A DNA stretch of 64,000 bases, taken from assembly GCF_017744045.1 (NCBI RefSeq), contig NZ_JAGHRD010000007.1; one strand, written 5' to 3'. Source of the stretch: Pelagimonas sp017744045 (GTDB taxonomy: Bacteria > Pseudomonadota > Alphaproteobacteria > Rhodobacterales > Rhodobacteraceae). Of this stretch, positions 42,680 through 51,291 are shown one piece after another. A program made the translations under genes and the position numbers. The notes beneath the pieces are model-generated. The model saw only the letters and a program-made list of their open reading frames with translations. It ran no database searches and was not told the origin of the DNA. The stretch's first letter is position 1, and each line of letters begins with the position of its first letter.

Positions 42680-43018
42680 ATGTCATTCGTGGCGTATGAA
42701 TTCCGAGGGGCTTCGTTGTTTGATGCAGTTCAGCAGGTCGTTGGTCGCAACGCTCCAGCCGCTGAACTTAAGAAACTCAACCAGGCCCGGCAAAAGTTCG
42801 ACTTTGCTGCTCGCGCTCGCCTTGGCAGCGCATTGTTTGTTGGCGAGGGTAACTTTAGCTTTGCGTTGGCTTTGGCGCGCTTGAAGGGAGTGTCGCCTTC
42901 ATCCATTCTAGCCACTGCATACGAGGACGAATCTGATCTGGGCGATACGGCCTATGACAACGCCGCAAAGTTGCTCAAGATTGGCACGCCAGTCGGACCA
43001 GATATTTGCAGTTTTTAG
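42680..43018 (+). pseudogene. Truncated Rossmann-like / BMT5-type methyltransferase-domain protein
   Basis: 112 residues remain. GSALFVGEGNFSFALALARLK is split here as GSALFVGEG-NFSFALALA and corresponds to the first beta strand and helix of the BMT5-like (DUF2431) fold, followed by SILATAYEDESDL. Full members are about 230-300 aa and continue with VDAT and further Rossmann strands, none of which follow before the stop. A good ribosome site (CAGGGGG) precedes ATG 42680. The following 200 bases to 43218 contain no recognisable continuation. A functional short form cannot be excluded. Confidence 0.55.
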
Positions 43019-43218
43019 TTTCGGCCAAACCTAAGCCAGGCATTCTCCCCAGCTTGATATCTGCACCCAAGATTTGGAGCAAAGTTAACATTCTCCGCAA
43101 ACGATCCAAGTTGGCTTTTGGTTGCGGCTTTTCGCCGGTGATCATGCGCGAACAGACAACGCGAGGCTGTGATACCGGTTCAACGGCTTTGCTGCCTGTA
43201 GCCCGCCTATGCGGGGGA

Positions 43219-43695
43219 CTATCCAGTTGGGCGAATTTCGCCGGTATCGAGCACCGGAGACGCGTCCATATCCTCTGCATCCAGCATCGTGGCCACGCGT
43301 TCAAGACTCGCGACCAGCATGGCTTGCTCCCAATCCTCCATCGCAGCGAATTTGCGTACGAAACGCTGCTGCAATGGGTCTGGGGCGTTCGCCAAAACAT
43401 CGCGCCCGGCTTCGGTCACGATGATATCGGTTTGCCGCCTGTCCAAGGCTGATTTTTGCCGGACGACAAGCCCGTCGCGAACGAGTTTATCTACCAGCGA
43501 TGTCACTGTCCCTTGAGAGACACGCATTCGAGTCGAAATCGCTTTGGCGGTCGCCAGTCCTTGCTCTCCGATAATCTGAAGGACCCGAAACTGAGTTGGG
43601 GTGACGCCAGTGATCTGCCGAATTTCCTTGCCGAACAACTCGGTCGATCGAACGATCCGGCGCAATGCGATCAGGCTGCTATCAATACGGTCCAT
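43219..43695 (-). CDS. ectR: MarR-family regulator of ectoine synthesis (EctR/CosR-like)
   Basis: 158 aa with the MarR winged helix: TPTQFRVLQIIGEQG, recognition helix ISTRMRVSQGTVTSLVDKLVRDG, and the wing KSALDRRQTDIIVT. It lies next to and divergent from ectABC-ask, the place held by EctR in methylotrophs and CosR in Vibrio, both MarR repressors of ectoine genes. ATG 43695 follows GGAGG; the ORF could begin at 43779 but that would use up the shared promoter. Osmotic control is inferred. Confidence 0.82.
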   Translation of the reverse strand: MDRIDSSLIALRRIVRSTELFGKEIRQITGVTPTQFRVLQIIGEQGLATAKAISTRMRVSQGTVTSLVDKLVRDGLVVRQKSALDRRQTDIIVTEAGRDVLANAPDPLQQRFVRKFAAMEDWEQAMLVASLERVATMLDAEDMDASPVLDTGEIRPTG

Positions 43696-43881
43696 CCGGC
43701 CTCCAGTACTTTGATCAGCAAAGTATAACGGTTTCTTGGCGTTTGAGCAATTTTCAAAAAGATTTGATTGACAAAGCATTTGGAGGCCGGAATTTGGTCA
43801 AAATTGTCAACTTTCCAACATAACGGTTGTTGTTGCGCTGAAATTTGCTTCGACTGTTGAAATTCACGTCTCGTCATGTTA

Positions 43882-43896
43882 CTTCGCTAATCGAAG
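43882..43896 (+). promoter_or_regulatory. Dyad before ectA in the ectR-ectA intergenic region
   Basis: CTTCG-ctaat-CGAAG forms a 5-bp inverted repeat just before the AAGGAG ribosome site of ectA. The 218-base region between ectR and ectA is AT-rich and also has TTG/TCAA-type half-sites (around 43711 and 43795-43810) that suit MarR proteins. Which one is the operator cannot be decided by eye. Confidence 0.35.
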
Positions 43897-43913
43897 CGAA
43901 AGGAGCTCTTCAA

Positions 43914-44444
43914 ATGCAACACCCCGCTCACCCAATGCGCCCCGACCTGCCGTCCTTGCGTAAGCCCGTCGCGAAAGACGGCGCTGAGATTTGGAAGCTG
44001 GTCCGGGCATGCCGCCCGCTTGACGAGAACTCGATGTATTGCAACCTTCTGCAATGCGACCACTTTTCCGACACCTGTGTCGTTGCCGAGTTGGCAGGTG
44101 ACGTTGTTGGTTGGGTTTCCGCTTATGTTATGCCGAATGAGCCCGACACACTGTTTGTGTGGCAGGTCGCAGTATCTGATGCAGCGCGCGGGCGTGGTTT
44201 GGGGGCATTGATGCTACAAAGCATCCTCAACCGTCCCCAGTGCAAAGATGTAACCCGTGTGCAGACCACGATCACGGCTGACAACGAAGCCTCCTGGGCT
44301 TTGTTCCGCAAGTTTGGCCGCCTGATGGGCACCGATTTGGATGTCACAGCCTATTACACACAGGCACTCCACTTCCAAGAACGCCACAAGACCGAGCATC
44401 TGGTCACGATACCCGTGTCGAGACAGGCCGCACTCGCTGCGTGA
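43914..44444 (+). CDS. ectA: L-2,4-diaminobutyrate acetyltransferase EctA
   Basis: 176 aa GNAT enzyme. Family signatures: LVRACRPLDENSMYCNLLQCDHF, here in two parts VRACRPLDENS and YCNLLQCDHF, and the acetyl-CoA loop ARGRGLG. It acetylates diaminobutyrate at the gamma nitrogen, second step of ectoine synthesis. ATG 43914 follows AAGGAG; the frame opens further upstream at 43845 without a ribosome site. Confidence 0.95.
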   Translation: MQHPAHPMRPDLPSLRKPVAKDGAEIWKLVRACRPLDENSMYCNLLQCDHFSDTCVVAELAGDVVGWVSAYVMPNEPDTLFVWQVAVSDAARGRGLGALMLQSILNRPQCKDVTRVQTTITADNEASWALFRKFGRLMGTDLDVTAYYTQALHFQERHKTEHLVTIPVSRQAALAA

Positions 44445-44510
44445 CGCATGCGTATTCCGGTCCTGACCAACCCGATCTATTCCAGTTTTCCGAATCCCGA
44501 GAGAGGTCGT

Positions 44511-45797
44511 ATGTCTACGAACCCCACCGATTTTGCCATTTTCAAACGCCGCGAATCCGAGGCCCGCAGCTATTGCCGGGGGTTTGACACCGTGTTCACC
44601 TCTGCAAGCGGTTCCGAGATGACCGCTCATGATGGCGCGCGGTATATCGACTTCCTCGCCGGGTGCTCTTCGCTGAACTACGGTCACAATGACCCGGATC
44701 TCAAGGCGGCGTTGATTGACCATATCCAAGCCGACGGTGTGGCGCATGGGCTCGATATGCACACGGATGCCAAGGCCGACTTTATCGCATCATTCGAACA
44801 GCGCATCCTGGCCCCGCGTGACATGCCGCATAAGCTCATGTTCACCGGGCCAACGGGCGCAAATGCCGTTGAGGCGGCGATGAAAATCGCCCGCAAGGCC
44901 ACGGGCCGCACCAATATCATCGCCTTCACCAATGGCTTTCATGGCGTCACCCAAGGTGCACTGGCAGCAACCGGCAACGGTTACCACCGAGGCGGCGCGG
45001 GCATGACACTAAATGGTGTGACGCGCATGCCCTATGATGGTTACTTCGCCGGCAGCACCGATACCGCTGATTTTCTTGAAGCCATGCTGAACGACCGCTC
45101 CAGCGGCCTGGACGCCCCCGCTGCAATCATCCTGGAAACGGTGCAGGGCGAAGGCGGTTTGAATGTCGCAAGCCATGCTTGGTTGAAACGTGTAGCAGAG
45201 TTGGCCGAAAAATCCGGTGCGCTTTTGATCATCGACGATGTTCAGGCGGGCTGCGGCCGCACTGGCACGTTCTTTTCATTCGAAGAAATGGGCATTTCCC
45301 CCGATATCATTACTTTGGCAAAATCCATTTCGGGCTTTGGCCTGCCGATGGGATTGGTTCTGGTCAAACCCGAGCATGACGTGATGGGTCCGGCCGAGCA
45401 TAACGGCACTTTCCGTGGCAATAACCACGCCTTTGTCACGGCCCGCGCGGCGCTGGAGAAATTCTGGGCTGATGATCAGTTTCAGGAAGACATCGCCCGC
45501 CGGGCGCAGCTTGTCGAAGAGGGTCTTCAAACCATTGCTGACATGATCCCCGGCGCGCGGCTCAAGGGGCGCGGCATGATGCGCGGGGTCGATGTCAGGA
45601 GCGGCGCGCTCGCCGGTGACATCTGCGCTCGTGCTTTCGAGAACGGGTTGATCATCGAAACCTCCGGGCCGGAGGATGAGGTCGTTAAGGTGCTTGCGCC
45701 TTTGACCACACCGGATGACACGCTGAAAGCCGGGTTGCGGATTTTGATCGAGGCGGCAGAGGCAACACTGACTACACAGAAATTTGCTGCGGAGTAA
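44511..45797 (+). CDS. ectB: L-2,4-diaminobutyrate transaminase EctB
   Basis: 428 aa class-III aminotransferase. Markers: YIDFLAGCSSLNYGHN, HGLDMHTDAK, GPTGANAVEAA, and PLP Lys in LAKSISGFG. It converts aspartate semialdehyde and glutamate to diaminobutyrate. ATG 44511 (after GAGAGG) gives an N-terminus like other EctB proteins; ATG 44448 would add 21 atypical residues. Confidence 0.95.
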   Translation: MSTNPTDFAIFKRRESEARSYCRGFDTVFTSASGSEMTAHDGARYIDFLAGCSSLNYGHNDPDLKAALIDHIQADGVAHGLDMHTDAKADFIASFEQRILAPRDMPHKLMFTGPTGANAVEAAMKIARKATGRTNIIAFTNGFHGVTQGALAATGNGYHRGGAGMTLNGVTRMPYDGYFAGSTDTADFLEAMLNDRSSGLDAPAAIILETVQGEGGLNVASHAWLKRVAELAEKSGALLIIDDVQAGCGRTGTFFSFEEMGISPDIITLAKSISGFGLPMGLVLVKPEHDVMGPAEHNGTFRGNNHAFVTARAALEKFWADDQFQEDIARRAQLVEEGLQTIADMIPGARLKGRGMMRGVDVRSGALAGDICARAFENGLIIETSGPEDEVVKVLAPLTTPDDTLKAGLRILIEAAEATLTTQKFAAE

Positions 45798-45801
45798 GGC
45801 C

Positions 45802-46206
45802 ATGATTATACGCGATTTCAACGAGATCATTGAAAAAGAGCGTGACCGGGTCGTGTCGGATGCGCAGTGGAGCAGCGTGCGCATGTTGCTCGCAGATGAT
45901 GGCATGGGTTTCTCCTTTCACATCACCTTTCTTGAGCCGGGTTCCGAACACACATTCGAGTACAAGAACCATTTCGAGAGCGTTTATTGCATGCAGGGCA
46001 CCGGCTCGATTACCGATATCGCAACCGGTGAAACCCACCCCATCAAACCGGGCGTGATGTATGCGCTCGACAAGCATGACCGCCATATCCTGCGCGCTGA
46101 CGAAGAGCTGATCATGGCTTGCTGCTTCAATCCGCCCGTGACCGGGACCGAGGTGCATCGTGAAGATGGCTCCTATGCCGCTGCGGAAGACCTGGAAACA
46201 GCCTGA
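45802..46206 (+). CDS. ectC: L-ectoine synthase EctC
   Basis: 134 aa cupin. MIIRDFNEI start, HITFLEPGSEHTFEYKNH and the metal-binding HFESVYCMQGTG are diagnostic. It cyclises N-gamma-acetyldiaminobutyrate to ectoine. It starts 4 bases after ectB. No hydroxylase gene ectD follows in this window. Confidence 0.95.
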   Translation: MIIRDFNEIIEKERDRVVSDAQWSSVRMLLADDGMGFSFHITFLEPGSEHTFEYKNHFESVYCMQGTGSITDIATGETHPIKPGVMYALDKHDRHILRADEELIMACCFNPPVTGTEVHREDGSYAAAEDLETA

Positions 46207-46237
46207 GAGGATCCGGCCAAGTGCCGGATGACATATT

Positions 46238-47674
46238 GTGAATTTCCCAGACCATACCGTCGAAAAAATCGGCGGCACCTCCATGTCGCGCATCCACGAG
46301 TTGCGCGACACGCTCATCATTGGCGACCGCGAAGCGGCCGCCCTGTATCACCGAATTTTTGTGGTCTCCGCCTTTGGCGGGATCACCAACCTCTTGCTTG
46401 AGCACAAGAAAACCGGTGAGCCGGGTGTCTATGCGCTGTTTTCCAACGATGACAATGATCATGGCTGGCTGGACGCGTTGACGCGCGTTGGGACTGCGAT
46501 GGCGAAACAGCACGACACGGTATTGGAGAACCCGGCTGACCGTGCGCTGGCCGAGGATTTTGTCCGCGACCGGATCGAAGGGGCACGGAGCTGCCTCTAT
46601 GACCTACGCCGTCTGTGTTCCTATGGGCATTTCCGCCTGTCCAGCCAAATGATGATTGTGCGCGAGCTGCTGTCCGGTCTGGGCGAGGCGCATTCGGCCT
46701 ATGTGACTACGCTGATGCTGCAACGGGCGGGCGTGAACGCACGGTTTATAGATCTCAGTGGCTGGCGGGATGAAACCGACTGTACGCTGCAAGAGCGTAT
46801 CGAAGGCGCGCTGCGAGATGTGGACCTGGCCAGTGAATTGCCGATTGTCACAGGCTATGCCCAATGCAGCGAAGGGCTGATGCAGGAATATGACCGCGGT
46901 TATTCCGAGGTCACCTTTTCCAACATCGCGGCTCTGACCTGTGCAAAAGAGGCGATCATCCACAAGGAATTCCATCTTTCTTCGGCTGACCCCGCTCTCG
47001 TGGGGCCGGATGCGGTGCGCAAGCTGGGTCATACGAACTATGACGTGGCAGATCAGCTTTCGAACATGGGTATGGAGGCGATCCATCCCAACGCAGCAAA
47101 GATCCTGCGCCAGTCCAAAGTCGCATTGAGGGTCACAAATGCGTTCGAGCCAGCCGACCCCGGCACACTTATCGACGAACAGCCGACGGAAACCCCAGCC
47201 GTGGAAATTGTCACTGGGCTGAACGTGGTGGCGCTAGAATTGTTCGAACAGGACATGGTGGGCGTCAAGGGCTATGACTCCGCTGCGCTTGAGGCATTGC
47301 GGAGGCACAATGTGCGCATTGTCTCTAAGTCGTCAAATGCCAACACAATCACACATTATGTCGAGACCTCTTTGAAGATAGTGCGCCGCGTTGTGTCTGA
47401 TCTCGAAGCAGCTTTCCCTTCGGCCAATGTGAGCGCGCGCAACGTATCGATTGTCACAGTCATAGGGCGCGACCTTAAAGGGTTGAAGGCTTTTAGCCGT
47501 GGGATCTGTGCACTGGAAGAGGCCGACATCAACGTGATTGCGGCCCAGCAGTTGCCGCGCAATGTAGACATCCAATTCGTCATTCCGCGTGATGCTTTCA
47601 ATGATGCGGTGCAGGTGCTTCACGCGGCGTTAGTTGGAACGTCGGGCGTCAGCAAGCTGCAGCGCGCCGCGTGA
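46238..47674 (+). CDS. ask: Ectoine-specific aspartate kinase (Ask_Ect)
   Basis: 478 aa aspartokinase with the N-terminal VEKIGGTSMS motif and two C-terminal ACT domains. Specialised copies of this type follow ectABC(D) in many marine bacteria and supply aspartyl phosphate free of normal feedback control. The apparent start is GTG 46238; ATG 46283 is too far inside. A short hairpin (46211-46229) separates it from ectC. Confidence 0.92.
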   Translation: MNFPDHTVEKIGGTSMSRIHELRDTLIIGDREAAALYHRIFVVSAFGGITNLLLEHKKTGEPGVYALFSNDDNDHGWLDALTRVGTAMAKQHDTVLENPADRALAEDFVRDRIEGARSCLYDLRRLCSYGHFRLSSQMMIVRELLSGLGEAHSAYVTTLMLQRAGVNARFIDLSGWRDETDCTLQERIEGALRDVDLASELPIVTGYAQCSEGLMQEYDRGYSEVTFSNIAALTCAKEAIIHKEFHLSSADPALVGPDAVRKLGHTNYDVADQLSNMGMEAIHPNAAKILRQSKVALRVTNAFEPADPGTLIDEQPTETPAVEIVTGLNVVALELFEQDMVGVKGYDSAALEALRRHNVRIVSKSSNANTITHYVETSLKIVRRVVSDLEAAFPSANVSARNVSIVTVIGRDLKGLKAFSRGICALEEADINVIAAQQLPRNVDIQFVIPRDAFNDAVQVLHAALVGTSGVSKLQRAA

Positions 47675-47792
47675 AGCGGCGGCATCTGTAGCATCAAGCC
47701 ACTGGAGCAATTGCGGTCGTTTTGAAAGTCAGGTGACGAAGGGCAAGGTTGCTCAACTCCGGAGCAGCACAACCCGTAAAGTGAGGAACAAA

Positions 47793-48023
47793 ATGGACGA
47801 CGAAACGACTAGTAAGCCACCTGAACTTGACCCGCAAACCATTCGCGAAGGCGCGGGTCTTTCTGTCGATGAAATGGCAGAATTGATTGGTATGAGCGTA
47901 AGCGGCTATCGTCTTTGGGAGGACGGGCATCGTCAGCCTGGCGGTCCTGCCTTCAAGTTGCTGGGGTTGATTGCTCAAGCCCCAGAGGAGACGGTGCGTC
48001 GCCTCCGGAGCATTCAGAGCTAA
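47793..48023 (+). CDS. Small helix-turn-helix protein (antitoxin-like)
   Basis: 76 aa. The centre reads LSVDEMAELIGMSVSGYRLWEDGHRQPGG, here noted as LSVDEMAELIGM and SGYRLWEDG, a XRE/MqsA-type helix-turn-helix. ATG 47793 follows GTGAGGA. No toxin partner is adjacent; right beside it is a decayed integrase, so it may be a leftover of an integrated element. It may also be an orphan regulator. Confidence 0.65.
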   Translation: MDDETTSKPPELDPQTIREGAGLSVDEMAELIGMSVSGYRLWEDGHRQPGGPAFKLLGLIAQAPEETVRRLRSIQS

Positions 48024-48024
48024 C

Positions 48025-48390
48025 CTACGCTGCTTTGAGCCCACGCAGCGAGTGGGTGTCGAATTCGCTGGGTTCCAGCCCAATCGCGGATACGGACTCC
48101 CGCATGTTTTCAGAGAGTTCGAACTGAACGTCTCGTTTGGTTTTACACTGTATCACGGATATCCCTGCGCGAATGTTATCATTCCTCACCAGGTTAGTGA
48201 CGGCCCATTTGATTAAATCGCATCCGTGACGCTTGCATTTTATTGCCATGTAAAACGCGCTGGATCGCGCAGGTGACCTTCCAACTCGAAGCGCGCGAAT
48301 TGCCCAGACCTGTTTCGGCAAGAATGGCTGTTTCTGGCCGAAGATTCGACCAGTGTTCCAGACTTTGCGCAAAGGGGGGACAGCGGAAAG
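48025..48390 (-). pseudogene. Decayed tyrosine recombinase (phage-type integrase)
   Basis: The minus-strand frames give pieces of one well-known integrase type in order: PFLPKQVWAIR, then (after a frameshift) ARFELEGHLRDPARF, then (shifted back) MAIKCKRHGCDLIKW, CKTKRDVQFELSENMRESV and, after an internal deletion, SAIGLEPSEFDTHSLRG. The catalytic C-terminus with HTK..STVRYLG is lost. At least two frameshifts and one deletion make it nonfunctional. It marks past integration beside the ectoine operon. Confidence 0.75.
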
Positions 48391-48572
48391 CTGAACTTTT
48401 GGCACATTACACCCCCATTCTTCGTGCCGAGCACAGATGTCAGCACGGCGCTTTCACCTGAGTTATACAGTTGGTTTGAATGGCCGTAGTCCGGTTGCGG
48501 TTTCACAACCCTCGGTAACGCGGCAAAGGGGGGCGGATTGAAAGTGCAACCCTCAAGCGATGAAGGGCCAAG

Positions 48573-49538
48573 TCAACCATAGGTGCGTTCTGCGATATCG
48601 ATGGTGTCCAATTCGGCTTTGCAAGCCGAAAGGAACTCGGATTCGGCATCTGACTGGCGGCGCGCCGGGTTGGTGATGAGGTAGATATTGACCATCGGAA
48701 GTTCATCATAGGGGGGAAGTTGCCTAAGCTTGCCAGCGTCTACATCCTGTTTGGCCACGTGAAGGGGCAGGGCCCCTATGCCGACATTTGCCAGGATGAG
48801 ACGTCGAATTTCATTCAGGCTCGAGGACACACCGCGCCAACTTGTAGCGAGCCCCAAGCGGGCGCGAAGCCGCGAGATAGCATAGAGTGGCCCACCCTCT
48901 GCCTCGGTCTGAAAGGCGACAAAAGGTTCCCCTTCAAGATCTTTGGGGCAAATTTTTTCCGCAGCGAACATGGGGTGGCGCTCACCGCAGTAAAGCCCAA
49001 AGAACTCCCGGTACAGGATGACGTGGTTCAAGTTCCGAGGCATTTTTGAAAGCAAGCAGATCCCGAAGCTGGCTCGGTTTTGGTTTACCATCGTTTCGAC
49101 ATCTTCGCTTTCGTGCACCGAGAACGAATAGGTGACATGTGGGTGTGCTTTGGCAAATTTGCTAAGTATCTCGTTGAAATGGTCGGAAATCACCGAACTT
49201 GTGATAGCAATCGACAGGTGTCCCCTGAGTTCGACGCGGTTGACATCCAACAAAGAGGGAAGCTGTGAAATCGTGCCAAAAATATTGGCGCATTCGGTGT
49301 AAAGCGCTTGACCGGGGCGCGTGATCGCGAACTCGTTGGGTTTGCGGACAGCAAGTTGTTTGCCAGTCGCGTGTTCAAGTCGTTTGAGAGCTGCAGAAAC
49401 AGTAGGCTGTTTGAGCCCAAGGAAATCGGCGGCCTTTGATATGCCGCCTTGTTCGACCACAACCATGAAGGTTCGAAGGAGGTTCCAGTCCAGGTTCCAG
49501 GGAAAGCGTTGCTGTTGCGGAAGGCTCATAGATTTCAT
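48573..49538 (-). CDS. LysR-family regulator
   Basis: 321 aa: N-terminal HTH (GGISKAADFLGLKQPTVSAAL) and a full effector domain. It is divergent from the amino-acid ABC transporter gene at 49666, with 127 bases between, so it likely regulates that transport/catabolic operon. ATG 49529 is an alternative start. The inducer is unknown. Confidence 0.85.
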   Translation of the reverse strand: MKSMSLPQQQRFPWNLDWNLLRTFMVVVEQGGISKAADFLGLKQPTVSAALKRLEHATGKQLAVRKPNEFAITRPGQALYTECANIFGTISQLPSLLDVNRVELRGHLSIAITSSVISDHFNEILSKFAKAHPHVTYSFSVHESEDVETMVNQNRASFGICLLSKMPRNLNHVILYREFFGLYCGERHPMFAAEKICPKDLEGEPFVAFQTEAEGGPLYAISRLRARLGLATSWRGVSSSLNEIRRLILANVGIGALPLHVAKQDVDAGKLRQLPPYDELPMVNIYLITNPARRQSDAESEFLSACKAELDTIDIAERTYG

Positions 49539-49665
49539 CTATACTGATTGTAGGTAATATCTGTTTGCGCAATGATGATGAGTCGTGCAAGTTTTTTCAC
49601 AAGCGGGCCCGCCCGCAGGTTTTGATCGGGGAACACCCCGGCATTATTCTCACAGGGAGAGATAA

Positions 49666-50442
49666 ATGACTTTTCGCCGTTCCATCTTGAAATCCGCCAT
49701 TGCCGCCGCCGGCCTGGCAGTGTTTGGCTTGAGCTCCGCAGTCGCCGAGGAACTCGACACGCTGAAAGAAAAAGGCGTGATCCGCATCGCGATGTCGGGT
49801 GCTTACCCTCCGTTCAACTTCGTGAACGATCAGAACGAAGTTGTGGGCTTTGATCCGGCCATTGGTGCCGAGATTGCCAAGCGAATGGGCATGGAAGTAG
49901 AAATCGTAACCACCGCCTGGGACGGTATCATTGGTGGCCTGCTGGCCAACAAATACGATGCCATCGTCGGGTCGATGACCATCACCGCAGAGCGTGACGA
50001 AGTGGTCGATTTCGTTGGCCCCTACTACTCGGACAAGCGCGCCATTTTCAGCAAGCCGGGCTCGGGCATTTCCAGCCTCGAGGATCTGGAAGGCAAGAAA
50101 GTTGGTCTGACCCTGGGCGAAACCCACGAAGATTGGGCGCGTGATAAGGGCTATGACATCAACACCTACAAAGGTCTGCCCGAACTGCTGCTGGAACTTG
50201 AAAATGGCCGTGTGGACGCCATTGTGAACGACTCGATCGCAGCCATCCTCGCGATGGGCGAAAAGGGGCAGGCGTACGAGATGTTCGGCGACCCAACCAC
50301 CGAGCCTTTTGGCGCAGGCATCGCCATCCGTGAGGGCAACCCCAAGCTGGCCGCAGAAATGCAGGCCGCACTGCAATCCATCATGGATGACGGCACCTAT
50401 CTGACCATTGCTGAAAAATGGATTGGCGCAGACATTCGCTAA
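49666..50442 (+). CDS. Polar amino acid ABC transporter substrate-binding protein
   Basis: 258 aa family-3 binding protein with a 27-residue signal peptide (AVA-EEL). The segment GVIRIAMSGAYPPFNFVND and the late GAGIAIREGN are typical. A GGGAGAG ribosome site precedes ATG 49666. First gene of a long plus-strand operon; the ligand is unknown but should be the amino acid derivative degraded by the enzymes downstream. Confidence 0.88.
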   Translation: MTFRRSILKSAIAAAGLAVFGLSSAVAEELDTLKEKGVIRIAMSGAYPPFNFVNDQNEVVGFDPAIGAEIAKRMGMEVEIVTTAWDGIIGGLLANKYDAIVGSMTITAERDEVVDFVGPYYSDKRAIFSKPGSGISSLEDLEGKKVGLTLGETHEDWARDKGYDINTYKGLPELLLELENGRVDAIVNDSIAAILAMGEKGQAYEMFGDPTTEPFGAGIAIREGNPKLAAEMQAALQSIMDDGTYLTIAEKWIGADIR

Positions 50443-50451
50443 GAGTTCATT

Positions 50452-50475
50452 CCCCGCCATCCGGCAGCGGCGGGG
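50452..50475 (+). other. Hairpin after the binding-protein gene
   Basis: CCCCGCC (50452-50458) pairs with GGCGGGG (50469-50475), 9 bases after the stop. Followed by ATCTT, not a full T-run. Likely reduces transcription into or stabilises the mRNA before the permease genes, which start 150 bases on. Confidence 0.55.
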
Positions 50476-50625
50476 ATCTTCATCGTGGTGGCGGTTAAGG
50501 GGTCGATGACCCTTTACTGCCCCTTCCACGGGCACCAAAGTTATCCGATACTTTAAGCAACATGTGCCGAGGCAGCCTTTGCGCCGTCCGGACAACTCGG
50601 GTCGGATACCCAAAAGGAGTGACAG

Positions 50626-51273
50626 ATGGACGTTGACCTGATGTTGAAGGTCTATCCCTTCTTTCTGGAGGCCGCGTGGGTCACCATTGTCTTGTCGGTT
50701 CTGACAGCGATCCTTGGATTGATCTGCGGCACGCTTGGGGCGGCGGCACGGCTCTCGCGGTTTGCTCTCCTTCGGTTTCTGGGCGCGGCTTATGTAAGCG
50801 TTTTTCGCGGCACGCCTGCGTTGATCCAACTCTTCATTCTCTACTTCGGCGGACCTCAGATCGGAATTCAACTGGATGCCTTTGAAGCGGGCGTGATCGG
50901 CCTGGGTATCAATGCTGGTGCCTACATGACAGAAACCATCCGAGGAGCAATCATCGCAATTGACAAGGGGCAACGCGAAGCCGCCCGCACATTGGGGCTT
51001 AGCAGTTGGCAGGCGACCTACAAGGTGATCTTGCCTCAGGCCGCGCGCCTGATGGTGCGCCCGTTAGGCGTGAACCTGAATATGCTGATCAAGGCAACCG
51101 CGCTTGTGGCTGCCATCGCAGTTGTCGAACTGACCTACACTGCGCAGCGCTATATCGGCTCGACCTACAAGCCCTTCGAAATGTTCCTGCTCGCAGGGGT
51201 TCTCTACATGATCATCATCTATGTGACTGGCCGTGGTGTTGCCTGGCTGGATCGCAAAGTACAGATCACCTGA
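50626..51273 (+). CDS. Amino acid ABC transporter permease 1 (HisM/GlnP type)
   Basis: 215 aa, five to six membrane segments, with the conserved loop EAARTLGLSSWQATYKVILPQA, noted here as EAARTLGLS and KVILPQA, that contacts the ATPase. AAGGAG precedes ATG 50626. Pairs with the next permease as a heterodimer. Confidence 0.88.
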   Translation: MDVDLMLKVYPFFLEAAWVTIVLSVLTAILGLICGTLGAAARLSRFALLRFLGAAYVSVFRGTPALIQLFILYFGGPQIGIQLDAFEAGVIGLGINAGAYMTETIRGAIIAIDKGQREAARTLGLSSWQATYKVILPQAARLMVRPLGVNLNMLIKATALVAAIAVVELTYTAQRYIGSTYKPFEMFLLAGVLYMIIIYVTGRGVAWLDRKVQIT

Positions 51274-51291
51274 TCGGAAAAGGACAGACAA

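Noticed and set aside
47666..47680. Terminator after ask (GCCGC-gtgaa-GCGGC)
   Set aside because: The stem has only 5 bp, overlaps the stop codon and has no T-run.
49597..50973. 458-residue minus-strand frame over the amino acid binding protein and permease start
   Set aside because: Antisense to two clear transporter genes; composition is that of a shadow frame.
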